Of a DNA stretch of 64,000 bases, positions 1 through 9,074 are shown in pieces (positions within the stretch are counted from its first letter, which is position 1; every line of letters starts with the position of its first letter). Source of the stretch: a virus. The stretch is from positions 31,438-95,437 of the IMG/VR virus record IMGVR_UViG_3300017917_005124; one strand, given 5' to 3'. Below the pieces are notes generated by a model, which was not told the DNA's origin, searched no databases, and saw only the letters and a program-made list of their open reading frames with translations. The position numbers and the translations under genes are program-made.

Positions 1-150
1 AAATCATTGTTATTACCAACTTCAAGTCAACCAGTTAAATCAAAAAAAGTAAAAAAAAATACACAACCTGCAGCGGTTAACAGACTTAATATACCTGAGT
101 CAATAAATTTATTGGAGTCTATTAAAGATATTTTGTCAAAAAAAATGTAA
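1..150 (+). CDS. C-terminal end of an unknown protein (partial)
   Basis: An open frame enters from the left edge and ends at TAA 148-150, giving the last 49 residues of a protein. The tail is lysine- and serine-rich with a short closing amphipathic segment. No domain can be recognised from this fragment. It lies just before a tail-gene block, so it is probably another late structural or assembly protein, but this is position-based inference only. Confidence 0.6.
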   Translation, partial: KSLLLPTSSQPVKSKKVKKNTQPAAVNRLNIPESINLLESIKDILSKKM

Positions 151-175
151 CATTTTTAAATATATTGCGTATAAT
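145..175 (+). promoter_or_regulatory. Bipartite phage promoter-like element, copy 1
   Basis: The element reads TGTAACATTTTT followed by ATTGCGTATAAT. CGTATAA starts exactly 23 bases after the first base of the element, as in five other copies in this window. It begins inside the stop codon region of the preceding gene and ends 27 bases before the start codon at 202. It looks like a -35/-10 type promoter for the membrane protein gene. Confidence 0.6.
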
Positions 176-201
176 AAAAAAGAACCAATAAAAAAAATGT
201 T

Positions 202-699
202 ATGAACTCAGTTATTAAATTATTTCTTATCATATTAAAAGTTTTAAACTTTTTACTTTTTGTAATGCCAAGTAGATTTTCTCTCTTGGTTTTGTTTGGC
301 TACAATTTTGCTATTTACTTATACTTTGGAGCTTGGAGTATAGAGACAGTTCAACAAACTCTGGGATATGATTCTATTGCCTATAAGCTATTTCTTTTGT
401 TTGTAGAATTTCCAATTTTCTGGTCATTTATATGTTGTTTCGCAGACGCAAAGATGGCCTCAAGTCACAGAGCTGGGACAATAAGTTCAGCGCTTGATAG
501 TGCAATTGCATATAGAAACGGTCAAATGAGTAATAAAACTCCGCAGAAGGCTTTTGATATTTTAAGAAAAACTTCTAATTTAGACGTTATGAAGGCAAAT
601 GAAAATAACCCAACATTTGAACAGGCTATAATGGGTTTTAATGCAAAGTACGGCAATTCAAGTCCTACAAAAGTCTTTAATGAGTTTACAAAAAAATAA
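202..699 (+). CDS. Unknown membrane protein, 165 aa
   Basis: I do not recognise this family. The first 85 residues are hydrophobic, with membrane segments near residues 8-45 and 62-82, followed by a soluble C-terminal half of about 80 residues. ATG 202 is chosen because an earlier ATG at 197 runs into a stop after two codons. The gene sits alone between a bipartite promoter-like element and a terminator, immediately upstream of the tape measure gene. A role at the host membrane is possible but unproven. Confidence 0.7.
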   Translation: MNSVIKLFLIILKVLNFLLFVMPSRFSLLVLFGYNFAIYLYFGAWSIETVQQTLGYDSIAYKLFLLFVEFPIFWSFICCFADAKMASSHRAGTISSALDSAIAYRNGQMSNKTPQKAFDILRKTSNLDVMKANENNPTFEQAIMGFNAKYGNSSPTKVFNEFTKK

Positions 700-718
700 A
701 AATAATAATATATAAGTT

Positions 719-750
719 AAAAGTCACCTTTAATTTGGGTGGCTTTTTTT
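719..750 (+). terminator. Rho-independent terminator
   Basis: AAAAGTCACC pairs with GGTGGCTTTT (one G-T pair) around a 9-base loop and runs into a T tract. It closes the unit ending at 699. Confidence 0.8.
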
Positions 751-780
751 TTATTCTTTATTTATTAATAAAGAATAAAA
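751..780 (+). promoter_or_regulatory. Late promoter-like box inside a perfect inverted repeat
   Basis: TTATTCTTTATT (751-762) and AATAAAGAATAA (767-778) form a perfect 12-bp inverted repeat with a 4-base loop. The late-type box TATTTATTAATAAAG lies inside it at 759-773, nine bases before the tape measure start. The overlap of hairpin and promoter may mean the hairpin forms only in read-through transcripts. Confidence 0.55.
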
Positions 781-781
781 T

Positions 782-3700
782 ATGGCTGATAATATGGATG
801 AAAACATCAAGAAGGCAAAAGCCTATAAAGATAGTCTTGATGCAATTAATAAATCAATAGAGACTCAGACAAGTAGATTTGGAACATTGGCTAACGAGGT
901 GGGTATTGCATTCGGTGCATGGAATTCTCAAACAAAAAAAACTCAAGCTGATAGACTTGAAGAGATTAGATTAACAGAAGAAGCTACAAAATCAGTAAAA
1001 AGTCAGTCAGATGTAGTTCAAGGTCTGATTAATGCTGAGCTTAAATTAGGTGATGCTTTTAAGAAAAATAAGACAAGTGCTGAAATGTTTTCAGATGTAT
1101 TATCTTCTCTTAATGCTGGAGACTTAGCTGGTCAATATTCTAATATAAACGACATTCAAAAAAAGATTTATGAGCTTGAAAAGGATAAAAAAGATTTAAG
1201 TTCTGAACAGTTAGATGAGTTAGAAAAGTTAAGTGGTATATCTAAAAAATATAGAGAAGAGACAGAAGATTTTAATAAAAAAAATGAAAAGAATTTTGAA
1301 GAATGGCTTGAGACAAATGAAAAGATACAAGACATTTTTGAAAACCTACCAGATAAATTAAATTCAACTGCTGAAAAAATGGAGTTCATCAAAAACCTTC
1401 AAGAAAGAGGTGCTGATGAGGCCGAGAGACTTGTAGCAGCAGGTATAATAACAAACGAAGCTGCTCAAAAACTATTGGGTGAAACTCAGAAATTAGTAGA
1501 ATATAGAGAGACTTTGTCTGATTTACAAGCGGAGTCAGCGAATCAATTAAAGACTGAAACTAGTTTACTTAAAAGAATAGGTAATGTGGCTAAGGATAAT
1601 TCTGAAAACGCATTTAAGGGTATTTATGATAGCATGAAGGAAACTAATCAAGCTATTAAAGATGCACAAAGAGATTTTGGTACTTCATTTGATGGCATGA
1701 GTGTTCAGATGGCTGGATTAACAAGTGAGGCTGCAAGATTTGGTATGTCAACAAAAGACACTGTACAAATGATGGGTCAACTTGGTGATGAACTTAAGAC
1801 AACTGATACAAAATATTTAGCATCAGCAACTGAACATTTTGTCGCAATTCAGAAGGCAACTGGTATTTCTTCAGAAGAAGTTACAACAATTGCTGGAGAG
1901 ATGATGCGTGCTGGTAAGTCTGCTGAACAAGTTGAAGGATTTATGGATGAATCTAATAAGATTGCAAAGAAATTTGGCGTAAACACCAAGAAAGTGCTAC
2001 AAGGTGTTTCTAGGAACGTTGATAAGATGCGTCAAATGGGCTTTCAAGGAGGAGAAGAATCATTAGCAAGAATGGCTGCAAGAGCAGAGAGGCTTAATAT
2101 GGATATGGATGAAATGTTCGATGTTGCTAAAAAGGCCAGAAACATAGAGGGTGCTATGGAAATGGCATCTGAACTTCAACTTGCAGGAGGTTCTTTTGCT
2201 AACATAAATCCTATGGACTTATTATCTGCGGCAAGAAAAGGTCCTGAAGAACTTCAAAAGATACTAACTCAGATGGGTGGAGATATCGGTAATTTCAATA
2301 AAGAGACTGGGGAACTTGAGTTTGATGCTGTTGATTCAGATAGGCTTCAGATGGTCGCTGATGCCACTGGTCAAACAGTTGACTCAATACAAAAAGGCCT
2401 TCAAAAGGCAGCTGCAGATAATGCTAAGCTTGATGTTCTTGGTCTTGACTCATCTATTGGTGAAGACGCTAAGAATTTCTTAACAGACATGACAACAATG
2501 AAAGATGGTCAATTGGAGGTTAGTCCTGAATTGTCAGATTTAGCATCTGGTGCTGGTATAGATATCTCAAATGTTGATGACCTTAAGAATTTGAGTGAAG
2601 AAGATACAAAGAAATTAATGGCAGCTAAGGCTGATAAAGAAAAGTCAATTGAGGAGCAAGCTTTGGCAAATCAGTCTTTTGAAGAAAGTATGAAAGCTTT
2701 TAAAGATTCAGTTATGAGTTTGTTTACTGTATTTCAGCCATTTTTAGATGGAATAACTGGGTTTATTCAAGGTTTAACAAAATTTGGACCTGTAGGTCAA
2801 ATTTTGGGGGCTGCAATTGTTGGGCTTGTTGCATTTGGTCCGAAAATAATAGGAGGATTTCAAACGTTTAGAGATTCAGCTAGTTCTGTTGTTGATGGGT
2901 TTAAAGGATTTGCATCTGGATTAAAAAATGGAGAAGGGTTTTTAGGAAAAGTAAAAGGTGGATTAAGTGGTGCTTTTGGTAAAAAAGAAGCTCTTCCAGG
3001 CGCAGATAGTAAGGATGCTACTCCTGGGAAAAGTGGAGGAGGTCTTCAATCTCTTGCTGAGGGCCTTAAGGCTATGGGTGACCCTAAAGTATTTGCTGGT
3101 ATTGGTGCTGTTGCACTTGCTGCTCCAGCACTTGTATTAATGCTTGCAGGAATTCCAACTCTCCTTCTTATGGCGGGAGTTGGAGCATTAGGTAAGCTTG
3201 TTGAGGCTGGATTCAAGGCAACGGCAAGTGGTATATCAGCAATGGGAGAAGCTAAGGGTGTTCTTAAGGGGGCACTCGCAATGGTTATTGTTGGAGCATC
3301 ACTAATTCCATTTGCACTTGCGCTCCAGATGATGGCATCAGTTGAGTGGTCTACGATAGGTATGATGGTAGTTGGTATTGTTGCTCTTGCTGGAATAACT
3401 GCTTTACTAGGGTTTATTGCACCACTAATGCTTATGGGGGCACTTGCTCTAGCGGCATCTAGTGTTGGTTTATTGGTTTTTAGTGCAGCAATAATGGTAT
3501 TTGCAACTGCATCTCAGATGATGCAAGGAATATCTTTTGATTGGCTTGGAGACCTGGGATGGAATCTACTTGTTGCATCTCCTGGATTGTTGCTAGGAGG
3601 TCTTGCACTTATGGTTGCTGCCCCAGCTCTTATTTTAGGTTCACTTGGATTAATGGCACTTGGAGTTGCAGCACAGGCCCTTTCTGGAATTGATTGGACT

Positions 3701-4171
3701 ACATTTTCAGGTATAGGACCAGCACTATCAAGTCTATCATTGGGTCTTATTGCATTTTCTCTTGCTGGACTTGTTTTTGCAAATCCTATAACTCTACTTG
3801 GGATGCTTTTAATGATTGGAAATCTTGGAATGCTTGCTGCAATAATGGCTCCACTTTCTTTATCCTTAAATTCTGGAGCAGATGGTCTTGAGAGATTTTC
3901 TGATGGATTAACAAAGCTTCAAGCTGCAGCAAATAGTCTTGATTTTGAAAGACTTGAGGCACTTAAGGAGTTGTCTGTTGGTATGGCTTCTGGAAGTGGT
4001 GGAGGCATAGGTGGAGAAATACAGAAGATAGCTGAAGCCCTCGCTGCATTGACAAACAATTCTGGAGGAAATGGAAAAGGTGGCGGAAATAAGAAGATTG
4101 AGATTGATTTAAAGTTGAACGGGAGGAGAGTGCAAGAAATTTTGATTGATGACACATCAATCGTGTCATAA
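782..4171 (+). CDS. Tail tape measure protein (probable)
   Basis: At 1,129 residues this is the right size and composition for a tape measure protein, which fixes tail length and is injected with the DNA. Residues 1-430 are mostly charged alpha helix and coiled coil. A middle section to about 640 resembles the helical tail-tape-measure core (repeated short helices rich in M, A and G). Residues 645-1060 hold a series of long hydrophobic glycine/alanine-rich segments, typical of the membrane-penetrating part. The glycine-rich C terminus ends in a charged strand. The neighbours downstream are baseplate proteins, as expected. Confidence 0.75.
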   Translation: MADNMDENIKKAKAYKDSLDAINKSIETQTSRFGTLANEVGIAFGAWNSQTKKTQADRLEEIRLTEEATKSVKSQSDVVQGLINAELKLGDAFKKNKTSAEMFSDVLSSLNAGDLAGQYSNINDIQKKIYELEKDKKDLSSEQLDELEKLSGISKKYREETEDFNKKNEKNFEEWLETNEKIQDIFENLPDKLNSTAEKMEFIKNLQERGADEAERLVAAGIITNEAAQKLLGETQKLVEYRETLSDLQAESANQLKTETSLLKRIGNVAKDNSENAFKGIYDSMKETNQAIKDAQRDFGTSFDGMSVQMAGLTSEAARFGMSTKDTVQMMGQLGDELKTTDTKYLASATEHFVAIQKATGISSEEVTTIAGEMMRAGKSAEQVEGFMDESNKIAKKFGVNTKKVLQGVSRNVDKMRQMGFQGGEESLARMAARAERLNMDMDEMFDVAKKARNIEGAMEMASELQLAGGSFANINPMDLLSAARKGPEELQKILTQMGGDIGNFNKETGELEFDAVDSDRLQMVADATGQTVDSIQKGLQKAAADNAKLDVLGLDSSIGEDAKNFLTDMTTMKDGQLEVSPELSDLASGAGIDISNVDDLKNLSEEDTKKLMAAKADKEKSIEEQALANQSFEESMKAFKDSVMSLFTVFQPFLDGITGFIQGLTKFGPVGQILGAAIVGLVAFGPKIIGGFQTFRDSASSVVDGFKGFASGLKNGEGFLGKVKGGLSGAFGKKEALPGADSKDATPGKSGGGLQSLAEGLKAMGDPKVFAGIGAVALAAPALVLMLAGIPTLLLMAGVGALGKLVEAGFKATASGISAMGEAKGVLKGALAMVIVGASLIPFALALQMMASVEWSTIGMMVVGIVALAGITALLGFIAPLMLMGALALAASSVGLLVFSAAIMVFATASQMMQGISFDWLGDLGWNLLVASPGLLLGGLALMVAAPALILGSLGLMALGVAAQALSGIDWTTFSGIGPALSSLSLGLIAFSLAGLVFANPITLLGMLLMIGNLGMLAAIMAPLSLSLNSGADGLERFSDGLTKLQAAANSLDFERLEALKELSVGMASGSGGGIGGEIQKIAEALAALTNNSGGNGKGGGNKKIEIDLKLNGRRVQEILIDDTSIVS

Positions 4172-4322
4172 AAATTATTTTAATTTTTATTGATAAATAA
4201 TGTATAATTTAGGAGCTATTACTTCTATTGCATGATTATATAATTTTTCAACCAACTCTTTGTTTATGCAAAATGTTAAATTTTTTAAAATATAATTTTG
4301 TTTATATTTTTTTTTATATTAT

Positions 4323-4335
4323 TATTTATAATAAA
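4323..4335 (+). promoter_or_regulatory. Late promoter-like box TATTTATAATAAA
   Basis: This is a perfect copy of the box found before many late genes here; the start codon follows nine bases later. In form and position it resembles T4 late promoters (TATAAATA close to the gene). The 173 bases between 4171 and 4345 show no other feature. Confidence 0.6.
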
Positions 4336-4344
4336 CTATAATTA

Positions 4345-7300
4345 ATGGAAGATAGGTTCCCACTTTTTGACCCAAATGATGATGCCGCAAGACAGGAAGA
4401 AAAACTTAGGTCATATTACGAAGAATTTTCTGCAAACGCAAGAAAAAGACTTATTTCTAAGACAATAATTAGACCAACAACTGTTTATGATATTTTATAT
4501 CCTCAAACAAGAAACGAATTATTGTCTAAGAATATTCCATTTAATACAAATCTTGAGGAAGATTCTAAGTTAATAAGAGATAGACAGATTTCTAAGTTAA
4601 TAGAAGGTCAAAGAGATGTTGATAAGCAAGCTGATGATTTTAGAAAATCATTGCTTGCTAGAAATAAGATTCATGAAGATAATGAAAAATTATTGAGAGA
4701 TTCAGAATCTTTTAGGGAAAATTTATTATCAAAAAATAACCCAATAAGCTCAAATGTAGAAAAAGATTCTGAATTTATTAGAAATAATAACCTTTCTAAA
4801 AATAGAATTAACTTATCTTCTAGTGATGATATGAGTGAGAAAAGTTCTTCATATAGAGCAAAAAACTCATCAAGAAATGTAGATAAAGAACAAGATTTGC
4901 TTAAGTACAGTGAAGAAATAAGAAATCAATTTAGAAAAAATGATATTCACAAAAATGTTTCTAGTGAATATAAAATTGAAAAAGAGTCAGAGGTATTTAG
5001 GAGAAATAATTTAAATAAAAATTCAAGTATCAAATTAAATAATATTGATAAGTTATCGAGTGATAAAAGACAGCAGGAGCTATCAAAAAATGCTACAAAA
5101 AAAATAAATCTTGAAGAGTTTTCTAAGGATTTTAGGAGCTCAGATATCTCAAAAAATAATGGTATTGAATTTGATTTACTTAAATATTCTGAAGATATAA
5201 GAAATCAGTTTAGAAAAAATGATATAAATAAAAATTCATATAAAAAAAATGATTTAGAAAAAGAAAGTAATTTTTTTAGAAAAAATAACACATCTAAAAA
5301 TGTCAATGACAATAGTGACTTAGAAAAAGATTCTGAAATTTATAGAAATAGTAATTTATCAAAAAATACAAATGATTCTAATAATTTAAACATAGAAGAT
5401 ATAGCTTCCGAGAGAAGGGGTGATAATTTATCTAAAAATAAAAATAAGAAGATAGATTTAGAAAATTACTCCATAAACTTTAGAAAGGAGGATATGTCTC
5501 TTAATACTTCGAAAATAAGCGACATAGAGAGTGAATCTAAATTATATAGAAGTGATGAACTTTCAAAGAATAAAACTAAATCTGGAAATTTAGAGATAGA
5601 CTCTATTCCATTTAGAGAATCTGACCTTTCATTTAATAAATTTAAAAAAACTAATCTAGAAGAGGACTCAAAAGATTTTAGAAATGAAGATTTGTCTAAA
5701 AATAAAAATAAGAAGATAGACCTTGATGTATATTCTGTTGATTTTAGAAAAGAAGATTTGTCGCTAAATAAGCCGAAATTCAGCGACCTAGAAAAAGACT
5801 CTACTCCATTTAGAAATAGCGACCTTTCATTTAATAAGCCGAAATTCAGCGACCTAGAAAAAGACTCTGTGTCATTTAGAAATAGCGACCTTTCATTTAA
5901 TAAGCCGAAATTCAGCGACCTAGAAAAAGACTCTGTGTCATTCAGGGAAGATGACCTTTCATTTAATAAGCCGAAGCTAAGTAATTTGGAAGTTGACTCA
6001 GTTCCATTCAGGGAAGGTGACCTTTCATTTAATAAGCCGAAGTTAAGTAATTTGGAAGTTGACTCAGTTCCATTCAGGGAAGGTGACCTTTTATTTAATA
6101 AGCCGAAATTTAGCGACCTAGAAAAGGATTCAACGCCTTATTTGTATAATAATTTATCATCAAATGTTCCTAAGTTTAGCGACTTAGAAAAAGATTCTGT
6201 TCCATTTAGAGAAGATGACTTATCATCAAATGTTCCAAGTTATTTGGATTTATTTGTTTACTCAAATGATTTTAGGAATGATAATTTATCATCAAATGTT
6301 CCTACTACTGGTGATTTATTAACAGACTCAGTTCCGTTTAGAAATAGTGACTTAGCAAATAATACTCCAAGTGTATCAAATATAGCTTCTGATTCAGTTG
6401 ATTTTAGAAAAGATTTACTTTCTAAAAATAAACCTTTTATAACTGACCTACTTTCTGACTCTTCTTCATTTAGGGATGATGCTAAATCCAAAAACAATGG
6501 CTTTGGATTGCTTGGTGTAAATATTCAAGGAGCTGGAACAAAAGCATTTCTAGGTATTTCTAGAGTTTTTACTCAAGGTATTTTAGTTAGGCAATTACTT
6601 TTTTCAAAGAATAAATCAAAAAATCAAAACTTATTGCTTGATTCAGAGATTCCAAGAAGTAATAATATAAGAGTTAATAGATGGAATTTAAATGGTAATG
6701 CATATGACTCAACTTCAGAAAATTATGTACTTGCAGATATTATGCAAGGACCATTTAATGGTAAGATAGTTGATTATTCTAGAATTAGCAACACTAATTC
6801 ACCGACAGCAAATGCTATTTTTGCGAATGATAATTATATTATAAATGTTGGTGCAAATTTGCAATTACTTTATGGTACTTCTAATTCTATCGGCACTCCT
6901 TTACCTGGAACAAACAATAAAATGGACTTTCCAAGAGGTAGAAAAGATAGAAAAATAAATAATGGTGTTTTTTCTGTTGACTCTTTAAATCCAAAGGGTG
7001 GCTGGTTCGGCCCTTCTACATATAATAGAAATACTTGGATTGATTTTTTACAAGGAGGTGTAACCAGTGATATAAGAGCTTATAACCAACAAAGAAATGC
7101 TTTTAATTTATACGGATATCAACCTGGAAACCCTAATACTATACAAAAACTTAAGAGTTATACACAAGATGGATTTCAAGATTTAATAAGTTTAACTATA
7201 GGTGATTTTAGTGCAGACTTCCAATCAAGAACTTTAACAACTCCTAATTCTGTAATACAAAGCAATAAGGGAGCTTATTATGATGGTGGAAATTCTGATA

Positions 7301-8706
7301 TTGATATATTAAGGCCAACAGCTTCTGGTGTAGAAATCGGTTCTGCCGAATCTATGATGGCCAAGACTGTGATAGGAAACCCGTTTCAAGATAAAGATTT
7401 CTTAGAGGGAAGAAGAGGGGTTAGGCATATAGTTGATACAATTAAAAAGAGCGACATTCCTCTTGCTAAAAACTATGACCCACAAAATAACAGAGCCTAT
7501 ATAACTGGGTTAAATAAAGATGGTTCTGCAAAGATATCAAGACAAAGATTTACTATTGCAAATCCATATGCTCCTGGTAATTCTGGTAAATTAATATTTT
7601 TTATAAAAAATTATTCTAGTGGGGACCAGTTTTATTTCCCTCCATATATTAAGAGTATCTCAAATACGGAGAGTGCTAATTGGAATTCTACAAATTTTCT
7701 AGGAAGACCAGAGGCTATGTATACATATAATAATTCAAGTAGAGAAGCGTCTATTTCTTTTTATGTATTAACTGATTATACTCAAAGGGTTGATATAGGA
7801 AGGGATTGGGAATCTGAGTCTATGAATAAATTGTCAGTTAACATTAGTGGTCATTTTACTACAACTGATGTTTCTGAAAATAAAAAAAGAAAACTAAAAG
7901 AACAGGAGCTTAATAAATTAAAGCAGGAACAAACAAAAAATATATCTGAATCTAAAAAAAAGCTAGAAGAAAATTCTAATCAAATAGATAATATAAAATC
8001 GAAAACAAAAGAAATAGATGGTAATGGAAATGTTAACGAACAAGTAAAAGAAGAAAAAAATAAAGAAAAACAAGAAGAGCGTCAAGAAAAATTAAATAAG
8101 TTAGAGACAGAAACAGCTGCCTTAAGTGAACAAATAAAAAATCAACAAAAAGAATTAAGTAGTGTAAGTGAAAAAATAGGGACAACAACGGGAAATTTTA
8201 ATAGATTAACAAATTACTCCACATCAAATAATGTTGGTAAAAATGTTTATGGTTTAAATATAAATGATTTACAACGAAATGGAAGTGAAATAGTAAGTAA
8301 GCCAGAAGAAACGGTAAAACGTATAAATACTATGAAATCTAATTTAATGTTTCAACCTGCTTATTTTTCTGGTGACAAGATTGATTTTGTTAGAAAAATA
8401 GAATTTTTATCAAAACTCACAAGACCTTCAGCAAATGATGATGGTTCAAATACTGGTTTCTCATTTATAAAACCACCAATTTGTCACATACATCTTGGTG
8501 ATTGGTGGAATCATGACATAGTTGTTAATAGTGTCAGTTATGATTATGCAGATGCTCCATGGACTTTGGATGAGGGTAGAGTGCAGCCAATGTGGGCTCT
8601 TGTTACTATAAGTTTTAATGTCATTGGACCATTTAAGGCACATAATTCTAGACCACCACTCTCAACTGACCCTGGAGGAATGTTTAGTCCTATTAATGGA
8701 CTTTAA
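4345..8706 (+). CDS. Repeat-containing baseplate protein, 1453 aa
   Basis: Residues ~60-720 consist of about thirty copies of a 22-residue repeat with core pattern DLExDSxxFRxxDLSxNK, Asn-, Ser- and Asp-rich and probably fibrous. Residues ~725-1170 are a globular part with the pattern GRPEAMYTY then ISFYV, seen in contractile-tail baseplate/tube-associated proteins. A coiled coil follows near 1175-1285. The last 150 residues (HIHLGDWW, then ITFNVIGP-like end) resemble a tube-type beta domain. I infer a baseplate component carrying a long repetitive N-terminal arm. It lies between the tape measure and hub genes. Confidence 0.6.
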   Translation: MEDRFPLFDPNDDAARQEEKLRSYYEEFSANARKRLISKTIIRPTTVYDILYPQTRNELLSKNIPFNTNLEEDSKLIRDRQISKLIEGQRDVDKQADDFRKSLLARNKIHEDNEKLLRDSESFRENLLSKNNPISSNVEKDSEFIRNNNLSKNRINLSSSDDMSEKSSSYRAKNSSRNVDKEQDLLKYSEEIRNQFRKNDIHKNVSSEYKIEKESEVFRRNNLNKNSSIKLNNIDKLSSDKRQQELSKNATKKINLEEFSKDFRSSDISKNNGIEFDLLKYSEDIRNQFRKNDINKNSYKKNDLEKESNFFRKNNTSKNVNDNSDLEKDSEIYRNSNLSKNTNDSNNLNIEDIASERRGDNLSKNKNKKIDLENYSINFRKEDMSLNTSKISDIESESKLYRSDELSKNKTKSGNLEIDSIPFRESDLSFNKFKKTNLEEDSKDFRNEDLSKNKNKKIDLDVYSVDFRKEDLSLNKPKFSDLEKDSTPFRNSDLSFNKPKFSDLEKDSVSFRNSDLSFNKPKFSDLEKDSVSFREDDLSFNKPKLSNLEVDSVPFREGDLSFNKPKLSNLEVDSVPFREGDLLFNKPKFSDLEKDSTPYLYNNLSSNVPKFSDLEKDSVPFREDDLSSNVPSYLDLFVYSNDFRNDNLSSNVPTTGDLLTDSVPFRNSDLANNTPSVSNIASDSVDFRKDLLSKNKPFITDLLSDSSSFRDDAKSKNNGFGLLGVNIQGAGTKAFLGISRVFTQGILVRQLLFSKNKSKNQNLLLDSEIPRSNNIRVNRWNLNGNAYDSTSENYVLADIMQGPFNGKIVDYSRISNTNSPTANAIFANDNYIINVGANLQLLYGTSNSIGTPLPGTNNKMDFPRGRKDRKINNGVFSVDSLNPKGGWFGPSTYNRNTWIDFLQGGVTSDIRAYNQQRNAFNLYGYQPGNPNTIQKLKSYTQDGFQDLISLTIGDFSADFQSRTLTTPNSVIQSNKGAYYDGGNSDIDILRPTASGVEIGSAESMMAKTVIGNPFQDKDFLEGRRGVRHIVDTIKKSDIPLAKNYDPQNNRAYITGLNKDGSAKISRQRFTIANPYAPGNSGKLIFFIKNYSSGDQFYFPPYIKSISNTESANWNSTNFLGRPEAMYTYNNSSREASISFYVLTDYTQRVDIGRDWESESMNKLSVNISGHFTTTDVSENKKRKLKEQELNKLKQEQTKNISESKKKLEENSNQIDNIKSKTKEIDGNGNVNEQVKEEKNKEKQEERQEKLNKLETETAALSEQIKNQQKELSSVSEKIGTTTGNFNRLTNYSTSNNVGKNVYGLNINDLQRNGSEIVSKPEETVKRINTMKSNLMFQPAYFSGDKIDFVRKIEFLSKLTRPSANDDGSNTGFSFIKPPICHIHLGDWWNHDIVVNSVSYDYADAPWTLDEGRVQPMWALVTISFNVIGPFKAHNSRPPLSTDPGGMFSPINGL
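5767..6162 (+). repeat. Six tandem near-identical 66-bp units
   Basis: Units start at 5767, 5833, 5899, 5965, 6031 and 6097, each beginning AATAAGCCGAA, so the period is exactly 66 bp (22 codons). They are the best-conserved stretch of the longer protein repeat in the surrounding gene, which suggests recent unit duplication or gene conversion. Confidence 0.9.
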
Positions 8707-8745
8707 ATTCTTTAATTATTTGTATTTAACATTTTTAATTCTTAT

Positions 8746-8758
8746 TATTTATATTAAA
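8746..8758 (+). promoter_or_regulatory. Late promoter-like box
   Basis: TATTTATATTAAA differs by one base from the common box and stands ten bases before the start at 8769. Confidence 0.5.
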
Positions 8759-8768
8759 ACATAATAAT

Positions 8769-9074
8769 ATGCCTTATAACTTTTATAATCTACTAAAGAC
8801 TGATGACTATCTTAAGGATATGCCAGTAATTTCTATAAAAAAAAGAACTACTGATAAATCAGTGTTATATAATAAGCAAATAAATAGATTAGATACAATT
8901 GCTGGTAATATTTATAAGGATGAAACGCTTTGGAGATTAATACTATGGGCTAATCAGGAATATTTTTTAGAATTCGACATTCCAGATAATACAGTAATAA
9001 GGGTTCCATATCCATTACAAGATGTTATGAATGAGGTTCAAACAAAAATAATATCTAAATCAGATAGAGCATAA
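8769..9074 (+). CDS. LysM-type baseplate wedge protein (T4 gp53 / gpX-like)
   Basis: This 101-residue protein has the compact pattern of LysM-like tail proteins: a segment IAGNIYKDETLWRLILWANQ in the middle, then a proline-containing strand reading RVPYP. Such proteins (T4 gp53, P2 gpX) sit in the baseplate between tube and hub. The stop codon TAATG overlaps the start of the next gene by one base, so the two are translationally coupled. The assignment rests on family pattern and context, not on a search. Confidence 0.6.
   Translation: MPYNFYNLLKTDDYLKDMPVISIKKRTTDKSVLYNKQINRLDTIAGNIYKDETLWRLILWANQEYFLEFDIPDNTVIRVPYPLQDVMNEVQTKIISKSDRA

Noticed and set aside
5767-6162. Regular repeats considered as a CRISPR array
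   Set aside because: The repeats are directly adjacent, in frame inside one long gene, with a 66-bp period and no unique spacers.
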